64,000 nt of DNA from Paenibacillus pasadenensis (GTDB lineage Bacteria; Bacillota; Bacilli; Paenibacillales; Paenibacillaceae): contig NZ_JAMBOT010000005.1 in the NCBI RefSeq assembly GCF_023715725.1, positions 62,001 to 126,000 of the forward strand. The letters run 5' to 3'. Below are positions 8,213-15,483 of the stretch, piece by piece. Position 1 is the stretch's first letter. Every line of letters starts with the position of its first letter. Both the position numbers and the translations under genes were made by a program. The notes beneath the pieces are model-generated. The model saw only the letters and a program-made list of their open reading frames with translations. It made no database searches and was not told the origin of the DNA.

Positions 8213-8761
8213 TCACGGTTGAAGCTGCAGCGCCACCGCCACGCCGCCATCCCGGAATTGCACGGATTTGATGCCGACTAGCGGCGGAAGCTTGTCCCCC
8301 ACTGGAATGACCATTCGCTCCAGCAGCGTGCTTGGCAGCTGAATGCCGCGAAGCTTAACGCTTACCGGAGTGGCGATCAAGTTCGGATCGCTCCATTCCA
8401 GCTCGTATTCGGCCTGTACTCCAACAGCAATCTGCCCGCGAATCCGGCCGTTGATGTCGGCTGTCATCCGATTCCCCTGCAGATCAAGCTGCGCCCCTTC
8501 GATGCGAAAATCCGGCGTTACCTGCGGCTGCCCTTTCAGATGGGCGCGGGCCAGATTGTTGATATCCTCTCCGCTTAGAAACAGCTCGGCTTTGCCCGAA
8601 CGAACCATATTCATACCTTTAGCGCCGAGGTCGAGCGGAGCGTGCTCCAAGGTGAGCTCCTGCTGGGGGCGGATATACCAAATTGCTCCTGCAAAGGCGC
8701 CGCCGAGCAGCAAAACCAAGGCAAGCAGCAGCCCGGCCAGCCATTTAAATGCTTTTTTCAT
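8213..8761 (-). CDS. Membrane-anchored or secreted protein of unknown function
   Basis: 182 residues with one N-terminal hydrophobic helix (about 8-30) after a short basic stretch. This is followed by an external domain rich in alternating strands (EGAQLDLQGNRMTADINGRI, VSVKLRGIQLPSTLL). This looks like the small membrane proteins related to YpmS/DUF2140, but the similarity is general and I do not claim the family. The start has AAGGGGGAG. It is divergent from ilvA, about 140 bp apart. Confidence 0.6.
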   Translation of the reverse strand: MKKAFKWLAGLLLALVLLLGGAFAGAIWYIRPQQELTLEHAPLDLGAKGMNMVRSGKAELFLSGEDINNLARAHLKGQPQVTPDFRIEGAQLDLQGNRMTADINGRIRGQIAVGVQAEYELEWSDPNLIATPVSVKLRGIQLPSTLLERMVIPVGDKLPPLVGIKSVQFRDGGVAVALQLQP

Positions 8762-8836
8762 CCAATACTCCCCCTTCTAAAATCGATAACGGCTGCAGCA
8801 AGCTATGAGCCTGCACCGCTCCCATCCCCGCCGCCA

Positions 8837-8865
8837 TTGACAAAGCCGGACCGCAGGGGTATAAC
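8837..8865 (+). promoter_or_regulatory. Sigma-A promoter for ilvA
   Basis: TTGACA (8837-8842), a 17-base spacer and TATAAC (8860-8865), a near-perfect housekeeping promoter about 40 bp before the ilvA start codon. No T-box or leader hairpin could be seen in the short leader. Confidence 0.8.
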
Positions 8866-8902
8866 AATACAAATCATCATTGCGAACGGAAAGGAAGAGA
8901 TC

Positions 8903-10219
8903 ATGCGTATGAACGCCAGCACCCCGTCCCCCCACGACCCGCTCTCCGCTACTCCCGGAAGCCAGGAGCCCGCTGCCCGAATCTCGCTGCAGGAAATCAT
9001 GCATGCGCAGATGACGCTGAATGAAATTATTACCCGGACTCCGCTGCAGCATAACCGGGTGCTGTCGAGCCGATATAACTGCAATGTTTTGTTGAAACGG
9101 GAGGACTTGCAAATCGTCCGCTCCTTCAAGATTCGCGGCGCGTATCACCGCATTCGCACGCTCTCTCCCGAGGCGCTTGCAAAGGGCGTCGTTTGCGCCA
9201 GCGCGGGCAATCATGCCCAAGGAGTAGCCTACTCCTGTCAGACGCTCGGCATTAGCGGAAAGATTTTTATGCCCAGCACCACGCCCCGCCAAAAAGTAAC
9301 GCAGGTGCAATTTTTCGGCGGCAGCCAGGTGGAAATTATGCTGGTAGGAGACACGTATGACGATGCCTATGCGGAGGCAGTCAAGGAATGCGAGCGTTCC
9401 GGCGCGGCATTTATCCATCCGTTCGACGATCCGGCCATTATTGCTGGCAACGGCACAGTCGGCAAAGAGATTATGGATGCGACCGACTCTCTGCCCGATT
9501 ATGTGTTTGTAACGGTCGGCGGCGGCGGACTCGCGGCAGGAGTAGCTTCTTATATCAAAGCTGTTTCCCCTCACACCCGCATTATTGGAGTGGAGCCGAA
9601 GGGCGCTGCATCGCTGGACCTGTCGCTTAACGAAGGGAAAGTAACGCCGCTGGACACGATTGACAAATTTGTTGACGGAGCTGCGGTGAAACGGATTGGA
9701 GATCTGCCTTTTGCGATTTGCCGCGACTTGATCGATGACGTCGTGCTTGTGCCGGAGGGCAAAGCGTGCACAACGCTGCTCAGTCTGTACAACGAAAATG
9801 CTATCGTCGCTGAGCCTGCAGGCGCTCTCCCGGTTGCTGCACTGGATATGTACCGCGAGCAGATTGAGGGCAAAACGGTCATCTGCATCATTAGCGGCGG
9901 CAATAACGACGTGGACCGCATGCAGGAGATGAAGGAGCGCTCCTTAATCTATGAGGGGCTGAAGCATTATTTCACCCTCAATTTCCCGCAGCGCGCCGGC
10001 GCCCTTCGCGAGTTTCTGGACGAGGTGCTCGGCCCGAACGACGATATCGTTCGTTTTGAATATACCAAAACGCATAACAAGGAGAACGGCCCCGCGCTTG
10101 TCGGCATTGAGCTGAAAAACCGTGAGGATTACGGCGGCCTGATCGAACGGATGAAGGCCAAAGGGTATCATTTTGTTGAGCTGAACAAGGATCCGGTGCT
10201 GTTCGATTTGCTGATTTGA
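8903..10219 (+). CDS. ilvA: Threonine dehydratase (biosynthetic), PLP-dependent
   Basis: Converts threonine to 2-oxobutyrate, the first step to isoleucine. The 438-residue protein starts at ATG 8903, behind AAGGAAGAG and downstream of a clear promoter; the longer in-frame extension would overlap the divergent gene. PLP binding is shown by SFKIRGAY with Lys76, the substrate loop SAGNHAQGVA and the glycine-rich phosphate cradle TVGGGGLAAG. A C-terminal domain from about residue 340 (LKHYFTLNFPQRAGALREFL) is the single ACT-like regulatory domain of the short Bacillus-type enzyme. The gene stands alone, not in an ilv operon. Confidence 0.93.
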   Translation: MRMNASTPSPHDPLSATPGSQEPAARISLQEIMHAQMTLNEIITRTPLQHNRVLSSRYNCNVLLKREDLQIVRSFKIRGAYHRIRTLSPEALAKGVVCASAGNHAQGVAYSCQTLGISGKIFMPSTTPRQKVTQVQFFGGSQVEIMLVGDTYDDAYAEAVKECERSGAAFIHPFDDPAIIAGNGTVGKEIMDATDSLPDYVFVTVGGGGLAAGVASYIKAVSPHTRIIGVEPKGAASLDLSLNEGKVTPLDTIDKFVDGAAVKRIGDLPFAICRDLIDDVVLVPEGKACTTLLSLYNENAIVAEPAGALPVAALDMYREQIEGKTVICIISGGNNDVDRMQEMKERSLIYEGLKHYFTLNFPQRAGALREFLDEVLGPNDDIVRFEYTKTHNKENGPALVGIELKNREDYGGLIERMKAKGYHFVELNKDPVLFDLLI

Positions 10220-10234
10220 TGCCATTTCGGCGTC

Positions 10235-10310
10235 TAACGCAACTGAGATACCTTATTAGGCAATTTTGAGCCCAGTTTAGATTTTAACGCAACTCAGGCG
10301 TCTTATTGAG
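10235..10310 (-). repeat. Two copies of a dispersed intergenic repeat (minus orientation)
   Basis: TAACGCAACTGAGATACCTTA (10235-10255) and a similar TAACGCAACTCAGGCGTCTTA (10285-10305) are inverted relatives of the units at 10345, 10396, 18489 and 18539. Each unit has a conserved TCAG core and TAACG/CGTTA-like ends. The stretch 10220-10583 between ilvA and the MMPL gene holds only these repeats and terminators. Confidence 0.6.
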
Positions 10311-10344
10311 CTGTTTAAGCGTCCTAACACCCTCTTCACCTCCA

Positions 10345-10418
10345 AATAACGCTTCTCAGATTCGTTAGCGCTCAGAATCCGCCATTTTGTCGGATATAAT
10401 GCTTCTCAGATTCGTTAG
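10345..10418 (+). repeat. Two copies of the same dispersed repeat (plus orientation)
   Basis: AATAACGCTTCTCAGATTCG (10345 onward, ending TTAG at 10368) and ATAATGCTTCTCAGATTCG (10396 onward, ending TTAG at 10418) are nearly identical 23-24 base units. They are close to the AATAACGCTTGTCAGTT units at 18489 and 18539. Confidence 0.65.
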
Positions 10419-10451
10419 CTCTCCAACCGGTCATTTACTAGCTGTCCCAAA

Positions 10452-10482
10452 AGTCGCAATCGGCTGAGGGGCGGCTTTTTTT
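10452..10482 (+). terminator. Probable terminator of ilvA
   Basis: AGTCGC can pair with GCGGCT (one G-U pair), followed by seven T. The stem is short and the loop long, so confidence is modest. Confidence 0.45.
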
Positions 10483-10488
10483 CAGCCT

Positions 10489-10538
10489 CAAAAAAATAAG
10501 ACTCCGCCGGAGCCCGATTCATTCGGGGCGGCAGAGCC
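10489..10538 (-). terminator. Terminator of the TetR-MMPL operon
   Basis: On the minus strand GGCTCTGCCG pairs with CGGCGGAGTC (two wobble pairs), with an inner CCCGA/TCGGG stem. A TTATTTTTTT tract follows. Confidence 0.7.
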
Positions 10539-10583
10539 ATGAGGAACCATTAAATTGGAGCAATCAGAAATCATTTATAATAT

Positions 10584-12971
10584 CTAGGGATTCAACCGGT
10601 ATTCACCGTCCGCGGCGGCTCCGCCTTCGGACTGAGCTTTATTTTGCAGCTCGGCAATCAGCTTGTCGCCCTCAACGTCGAGGTTCGGCAGAATGCGGTC
10701 CAGCCAGCGAGGCAGCCACCAGGCCCGGTCGCCGAAGATCGCCATAACGGCCGGAACAAACGCCATGCGGATGACAAAAGCATCAATCAGAATGCCGATT
10801 GCCAGCGCAAAGCCGATCTGTTTGATCATGATGTCATGCGTAAAAATGAACCCGGCAAATACGGAAACCATGATGATCGCGGCAGCGACAACAACCTTGC
10901 TCGCCTGGTCGTAGCCATGAATAACGCTGCTTTTCCCTTTATGGCCGTGGATATAGGACTCACGCATGGAAGAGACGAGAAACACCTGATAGTCCATGGC
11001 CAAGCCGTACAAAATGCCGGTGACAAGAATCGGAATGAAGCTTAGCAGCGGACCGCCGGTGTCGAAGCCAAACAGGTCCCTGAGCCAGCCCCATTGGAAC
11101 ACCGCCGTTGTCAGTCCAAACGTCGCCAGCACGCTGAGCAGGAAGCCTACCGTTGCTTTTACCGGAACGAGGATGGAACGGAACACAAGCAGCAGGATGA
11201 TTAGCGAGAGAATGACGATAACGCCGATGTAAAGCGGGAAGGCCTCCGTGAGCTTGGCGGACATGTCGATGTTAATCGCGGTAAAACCGGTCACGCCAAG
11301 CTGAATGCCAAGGTCCTTCGCAATGACGGAATCCGAGGAACGCAGCTCTTCCACCAGCGTGCTGGTCTCTTCGTCGGTCGGGCCTGTTTTGGGGATTGCG
11401 CTCAAAATAGCCATATTCCCCTTATCGCTTACGTAAACAGGCGACACGATGGACACACCTTTGTTCTTCTGGATTTCCATTATAATCTGGCCGAGAACCT
11501 CCTGCGTAATCGGCTTTCCTGCGTCCTTAGGCTCTGCGACGAGCAGCAGCTGGCCGTTGAAGCCCTCCCCGAATCCGGCGGAGATAGCGTCGTAGCTCTG
11601 GCGCGCTGGGGTGTCCAGATTCGCTGTCGCACCCGACGGTATGCCCATTCTCATCTCCAGCGTCGGAATCGCCGCCGCGCCAAGAATGGCAATAATGCCA
11701 ACAATGACGAGCCAGCGGAAACGGACGATGCCCTTTGCCCAGCCTTCGGCAATTCCGCGCCGTTTAGCGGCAGAGGCGGATTTCTGGCGGGCTTTAGGGG
11801 AGCAGATGCGTTCTCCGACAAGGCCGAGCAGCGCTGGCAGCAGCGTCAGGGCGCTAAGCACATTGAGCAGCACCGTTGCGGAAGCGACTAGCGCCATCAT
11901 GCTTAAGAAGGTAATCCCGATGACAAGCATGCCGCACAGGGCGATAATGACGGTCAGACCGGCGAAAAACACAGCGCTGCCGGCTGTGCCGACCGCCCGG
12001 CTTGCCGCTTCGCGGGCTGTCAGGCCTTGATCAAAGATGAGGCGGCGCTGGCGGTTCACGATAAACAGGGCATAGTCGATGCCCACGGCCAGACCGACCA
12101 TCAGAGCGAGAATCGGCGTAACCGAGCTCATCGTGACAAAGCTGGAGAGCGCAAGCGCGCCGCCAACGCCGATTCCGACGCCAACGAGAGCGATCGCAAG
12201 CGGCAAGCCTGCTCCAACGAGGGAGCCGAGCGTCATGACGAGCACAATTCCGGCTACAACCAAGCCGTAAATTTCATTGGTGCCGACCGGCACCTCCGTG
12301 TCTCGAAGCGAATCGCTTGGCAGCGCAGAGATTCCGGTATCCTTTTCTGCAACCGAAATGGCGTCCACGATGGAATCAATCATTTCTTGAGAAAGCGCGG
12401 ACTGCGGCGTGGTGAGCTGAAACTGGAACAGTGCAACACTTCCGTCATTGGCAATAAGCATTCCCGGCACGGGCATGCCGTTTACCATAAGCGGTCCGTA
12501 CGGCGGCAGCTCCATTTGCGTCCCGCCTGACTGCGTTTGGGCTGCGCCTCCAGCTTGCTGCTGCGCGGCGCCCCCCTGCGCCTGCTGCTTGGCGTCCCCC
12601 TGCTGCTGGCTGCCTGCAGCGCCGCCAGCTTTCGCGGCCAGCTCCGCCGGATTGATGACGTAGTCCAAACCATATACTTTGTTCACCGCCTGGCCGATAG
12701 CGGCCAAACGCGCTTCCGTATCCAGCCGCTCTCCCTTGGGCGCGGTAAACACTACGCTTGCCTGGGCGCCGGACGCTGCTGGCATGACCTGCTCCAGCTG
12801 GTCGAGAACCTTTTGCGATTCCGTGCCCTCGATTTTCATTTCGGAGCTTATGTTTATCCCGTTGCCAACAATCGTCGCCACGACGATGCCGAGAATGACC
12901 AGCCATCCGGCAATGTAAGCCCACGGCTTGTCGTAAGCGTTTTTCCCCAATCGGTACAAAAATCTGGACAT
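10584..12971 (-). CDS. MMPL family RND-type transporter
   Basis: 795 residues with the duplicated RND/MMPL plan: a first membrane helix (about 18-37), a large external loop, a membrane bundle (about 235-385), a second helix near 420, a second external loop and a final bundle (about 575-760). The motif GIDYALFIVNRQRR and its second-half counterpart AMDYQVFLVSSMRE carry the Asp-Tyr pair of the proton relay. The first external loop has a Gln/Ala/Gly-rich insert (about residues 115-150) that looks like a flexible linker. The product probably exports hydrophobic compounds or lipids. It lies 42 bp behind a TetR gene, which probably controls it. Confidence 0.9.
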   Translation of the reverse strand: MSRFLYRLGKNAYDKPWAYIAGWLVILGIVVATIVGNGINISSEMKIEGTESQKVLDQLEQVMPAASGAQASVVFTAPKGERLDTEARLAAIGQAVNKVYGLDYVINPAELAAKAGGAAGSQQQGDAKQQAQGGAAQQQAGGAAQTQSGGTQMELPPYGPLMVNGMPVPGMLIANDGSVALFQFQLTTPQSALSQEMIDSIVDAISVAEKDTGISALPSDSLRDTEVPVGTNEIYGLVVAGIVLVMTLGSLVGAGLPLAIALVGVGIGVGGALALSSFVTMSSVTPILALMVGLAVGIDYALFIVNRQRRLIFDQGLTAREAASRAVGTAGSAVFFAGLTVIIALCGMLVIGITFLSMMALVASATVLLNVLSALTLLPALLGLVGERICSPKARQKSASAAKRRGIAEGWAKGIVRFRWLVIVGIIAILGAAAIPTLEMRMGIPSGATANLDTPARQSYDAISAGFGEGFNGQLLLVAEPKDAGKPITQEVLGQIIMEIQKNKGVSIVSPVYVSDKGNMAILSAIPKTGPTDEETSTLVEELRSSDSVIAKDLGIQLGVTGFTAINIDMSAKLTEAFPLYIGVIVILSLIILLLVFRSILVPVKATVGFLLSVLATFGLTTAVFQWGWLRDLFGFDTGGPLLSFIPILVTGILYGLAMDYQVFLVSSMRESYIHGHKGKSSVIHGYDQASKVVVAAAIIMVSVFAGFIFTHDIMIKQIGFALAIGILIDAFVIRMAFVPAVMAIFGDRAWWLPRWLDRILPNLDVEGDKLIAELQNKAQSEGGAAADGEYRLNP

Positions 12972-13013
12972 AACAGTCGCTCTCTCCCTCTATAACAAAG
13001 ATTAAAAACCGGA

Positions 13014-13628
13014 TCAGAAGCCGTTGCGCAAATAACCTAATGTCATCCCCAGGTAATGGTCAAACGTCATTGCTTCCTGGCCTTCGACAGCCGTCTGGCC
13101 GGGCAGCAGCACGTTTACATCTTCATTCACGACAAGCAGAATGGCTCCGTAAAACGCCCCGACCAAAATAAGAACGTACTCCTCGGAATATCGCCCCTTG
13201 TTTAATGCCGCTAATGTCGTCTGCGCTTCCAGCTGCAGCAAGTGGAACACGCTCAGAATAAAAGGCTCTAGAGTCGGATACTTCTTGGAAAGAGACACGA
13301 GCTCGCGCATTTTCCACAACAGCCCAACGGTCAGCTGCATGCTCATCAATCGCTGAAGAATATCAACCAGCGGGATGTCATCGGGCAGCTGCTCCAGCAT
13401 CTCCACCATTTCATCAATGCCGCCGAACGCCAGCGCCGATTTGGCCACCGCTTCCTCCTTGCAGGAAAAATAATTGGCAAACGTTCTCCTGGAATACCCA
13501 GCTCGCTGCACAATATCCTCCACGACAAATCCGTCCAGCCCCTGTTCCAAAGCCAGCTTAAACGCCGTTTCCGCAAGCGCGTTGGCCGTCTCTGCGCGTT
13601 TCCTCTCCCGCAAGCCCAGTTCCTTCAT
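13014..13628 (-). CDS. TetR family transcriptional repressor
   Basis: 204 residues. The N-terminal HTH (about 10-60) reads TAFKLALEQGLDGFVVEDIVQRAGYSRRTFANYF in family style, and a helical ligand-binding half follows. ATG 13626-13628 is chosen over a GTG three codons upstream because AGGTG sits at proper distance. It is the first gene of a two-gene operon with the MMPL transporter. A perfect palindrome overlaps its promoter, which suggests autoregulation of the operon. Confidence 0.88.
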   Translation of the reverse strand: MKELGLRERKRAETANALAETAFKLALEQGLDGFVVEDIVQRAGYSRRTFANYFSCKEEAVAKSALAFGGIDEMVEMLEQLPDDIPLVDILQRLMSMQLTVGLLWKMRELVSLSKKYPTLEPFILSVFHLLQLEAQTTLAALNKGRYSEEYVLILVGAFYGAILLVVNEDVNVLLPGQTAVEGQEAMTFDHYLGMTLGYLRNGF

Positions 13629-13655
13629 CTTTTGCACCTCATTTCCCTATTCGTT

Positions 13656-13684
13656 ACATTATCAAAAATGTGCACATTGTGCAA
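13656..13684 (-). promoter_or_regulatory. tetR-mmpL promoter with overlapping palindromic operator
   Basis: On the minus strand TTGCAC, a 17-base spacer and TAATGT form a plausible promoter about 28 bp before the start codon. The 13-bp perfect palindrome TGCACATTGTGCA (13671-13683) covers the -35 box, a natural position for a TetR operator. Confidence 0.55.
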
Positions 13685-13783
13685 CTTTTCTCGAAAGGCA
13701 ATTATTTTCACGAAGCAAAGCATAAAGGTCCAATGAAGCGAATACGCAGGAGAAGGCCGGGCCGGGCCGTAAGGCAAAAGAAA

Positions 13784-13813
13784 CAAAAAAAGCCCGGCTG
13801 TATGAGCCAGGCT
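13784..13813 (-). terminator. Terminator of the ppdK-ccpN-pdrP transcript
   Basis: On the minus strand AGCCTGGCT and AGCCGGGCT pair (one mismatch) around a 5-base loop, followed by TTTTTTTG, shortly after the pdrP stop. Confidence 0.75.
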
Positions 13814-13843
13814 GGTTTAATGATGTGAAAAATGGCTTTTTGA

Positions 13844-14734
13844 TCAAGTACGCAGCACATGTTTGCGCGCATCTAAGATGACGCCGGCCGTCTCTTCAAT
13901 GGCGCGATCCGTCACATCAACGACGAGGCAGCCGAGCTGGCGAAACAGCTCCTGGGCATGCTCCAGCTCCTCCGCTACACGCGTCAGGCTGGCGTAACTG
14001 ACTCCCGGCGGCAACCCCATGCTTTTGAGCCGTTCGATGCGAATGCCGATCAGCTTCTCCGGGCTCATCGTCAGGCCGACAAAGCGGCCGCGCGAAACGC
14101 GGAACAGCTCCTCGGGCGGCTTCACCTCCGGCACCAGCGGATAATTCGCCACCTTGTATCCTTTGTGGGCCAAGTAAATGCCGAGCGGGGTTTTAGAGGT
14201 GCGCGACACGCCCAGCAAAATCAGATCCGCCTCTCCCCAGCCGCCGATATGCTGCCCGTCGTCGGATTTGACCGTGAACTCCACCGCCGCAACCCGGTTA
14301 AAATACTCCTGATCCATGCGGTGCAGCAGTCCGGCTTGCTGTTTGGGCGCGGAGTTGAACGTCCGCACAAAACCTTCCATTACCGGCCCCATTACATCGA
14401 CCGCGCAAACAGCGAGACGGGCCGACTCCTCCCGAATCATCTCGCGAAGCTCGGGCAGCACGAGCGTATATACGACGAAGCTGCCAATAGAAGCGGCATG
14501 CTCCATCATCTGGCGAATCTCGTCCTCGGACTTCACGCTCGCCCAGCGCTCGATTTTCACCGACTGCGCCTCGAACTGGCGAATCGTTGCCCGCACGACC
14601 GTCTCCGCCGTCTCACCCGCTGAATCCGAGCAGACGATGACCGTTTTGGGCTCGCGCGCGGACTCCTCCTCTTCCCCGAGGGGCACTCCGGCAAACAGCC
14701 CGCTGTTTACACCACCGAATTCTTGTTCGCTCAA
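13844..14734 (-). CDS. pdrP: Pyruvate, phosphate dikinase regulatory protein (bifunctional kinase/phosphorylase)
   Basis: A DUF299/PPSR family protein of 296 residues. These enzymes switch PPDK off by ADP-dependent phosphorylation of a Thr near its catalytic His, and on again by Pi-dependent removal. The P-loop GVSRTSKTP (about residues 180-188) is the family hallmark, and the N-terminal block VIVCSDSAGETAETV (about 33-47) is also typical. The start is a TTG with AGGA upstream. It lies 45 bp behind ccpN as in B. subtilis (ccpN-yqfL), and here also behind ppdK, its presumed target. Confidence 0.92.
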   Translation of the reverse strand: MSEQEFGGVNSGLFAGVPLGEEEESAREPKTVIVCSDSAGETAETVVRATIRQFEAQSVKIERWASVKSEDEIRQMMEHAASIGSFVVYTLVLPELREMIREESARLAVCAVDVMGPVMEGFVRTFNSAPKQQAGLLHRMDQEYFNRVAAVEFTVKSDDGQHIGGWGEADLILLGVSRTSKTPLGIYLAHKGYKVANYPLVPEVKPPEELFRVSRGRFVGLTMSPEKLIGIRIERLKSMGLPPGVSYASLTRVAEELEHAQELFRQLGCLVVDVTDRAIEETAGVILDARKHVLRT

Positions 14735-14779
14735 GCTTCATCCTGCCCCCTCGCCGTAGTCGCCGCAACTTCCGGTCTT

Positions 14780-15445
14780 TCAGTTCCTGGCGGAAGCCTC
14801 ATAAAACAGCTGCATGACCGTTGTTTTCGTAATTCGCCCGATAACCTCCAGGCCCGCGTCAGGATTGTCCCCGCGCGGACGAACGACCGGCAATCCGTCG
14901 ATTTCTCTGGCAATCATCAGCGCCATCGCCTCGCGAACCGTCTGCTCAGGGGCAATGGTGGCGAGGTTGGACAAGCGGGTCATAACAAGCCCGAGCAGCA
15001 TCGACGACGCCTGTGGGTTGCCGATCGCCACCTTGAGCAGATCCTTGCGCGTCACGAGTCCGATCAGCCGGCCCTCGCCGTCCACAACCGTCAGGCTGCC
15101 TACGTTCTCCAAAAACAAAGCGACAACCGCGTCGCTCACTGTCGCCGTTTCACGAAGCACAATCGGCACCGCCATTACCTCGCGCACAGGCAGCATTGCC
15201 GCATCGGCCGCAGTATCGTGCTGGACGCCCCCGGCCTCCTCCTTGCCGAGAAAGTATCCGACCTTCGGCTTGGCATCCAGGTAACCGAGCATGACGAGCA
15301 GCCCGAGGTCGGCGCGGATCGCCGGACGCGTCACGCCGAGCAGCTCGGCGATCTGCTCGCCGGTAATCGGAGCCCGCTTGCGGACCGTCTCCACGATCTT
15401 TTTTTGCCGCGTTGTAAGTTTGATCGCCCTTCCCTCCGCTCGCAT
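14780..15445 (-). CDS. ccpN: CcpN-type transcriptional repressor (HTH plus two CBS domains)
   Basis: About 221 residues: an N-terminal winged HTH (TRQKKIVETVRKRAPITGEQIAELLGV, about residues 11-35) and two CBS domains (about 75-130 and 140-205) that sense nucleotides. In B. subtilis CcpN represses gapB, pckA and sr1 on glycolytic carbon sources. The start is ambiguous among three nearby ATGs. I chose 15445 because GGAG lies 6 bases upstream; 15448 or 15457 would add one to four residues. It sits 38 bp behind ppdK and before pdrP. The order and the targets present nearby support the name. Confidence 0.88.
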   Translation of the reverse strand: MRAEGRAIKLTTRQKKIVETVRKRAPITGEQIAELLGVTRPAIRADLGLLVMLGYLDAKPKVGYFLGKEEAGGVQHDTAADAAMLPVREVMAVPIVLRETATVSDAVVALFLENVGSLTVVDGEGRLIGLVTRKDLLKVAIGNPQASSMLLGLVMTRLSNLATIAPEQTVREAMALMIAREIDGLPVVRPRGDNPDAGLEVIGRITKTTVMQLFYEASARN

Positions 15446-15483
15446 CATCTTCTCCATCCATTGTACCCGATGCCGCAGCATTT

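Noticed and set aside
8642..8902. 87-residue N-terminal extension of IlvA
   Set aside because: It would overlap the divergent gene and lies upstream of the clear ilvA promoter; the ATG at 8903 has a fitting site.
8761..8902. T-box or other riboswitch before ilvA
   Set aside because: The transcript leader from the visible promoter is only about 30 bases, too short for such elements.
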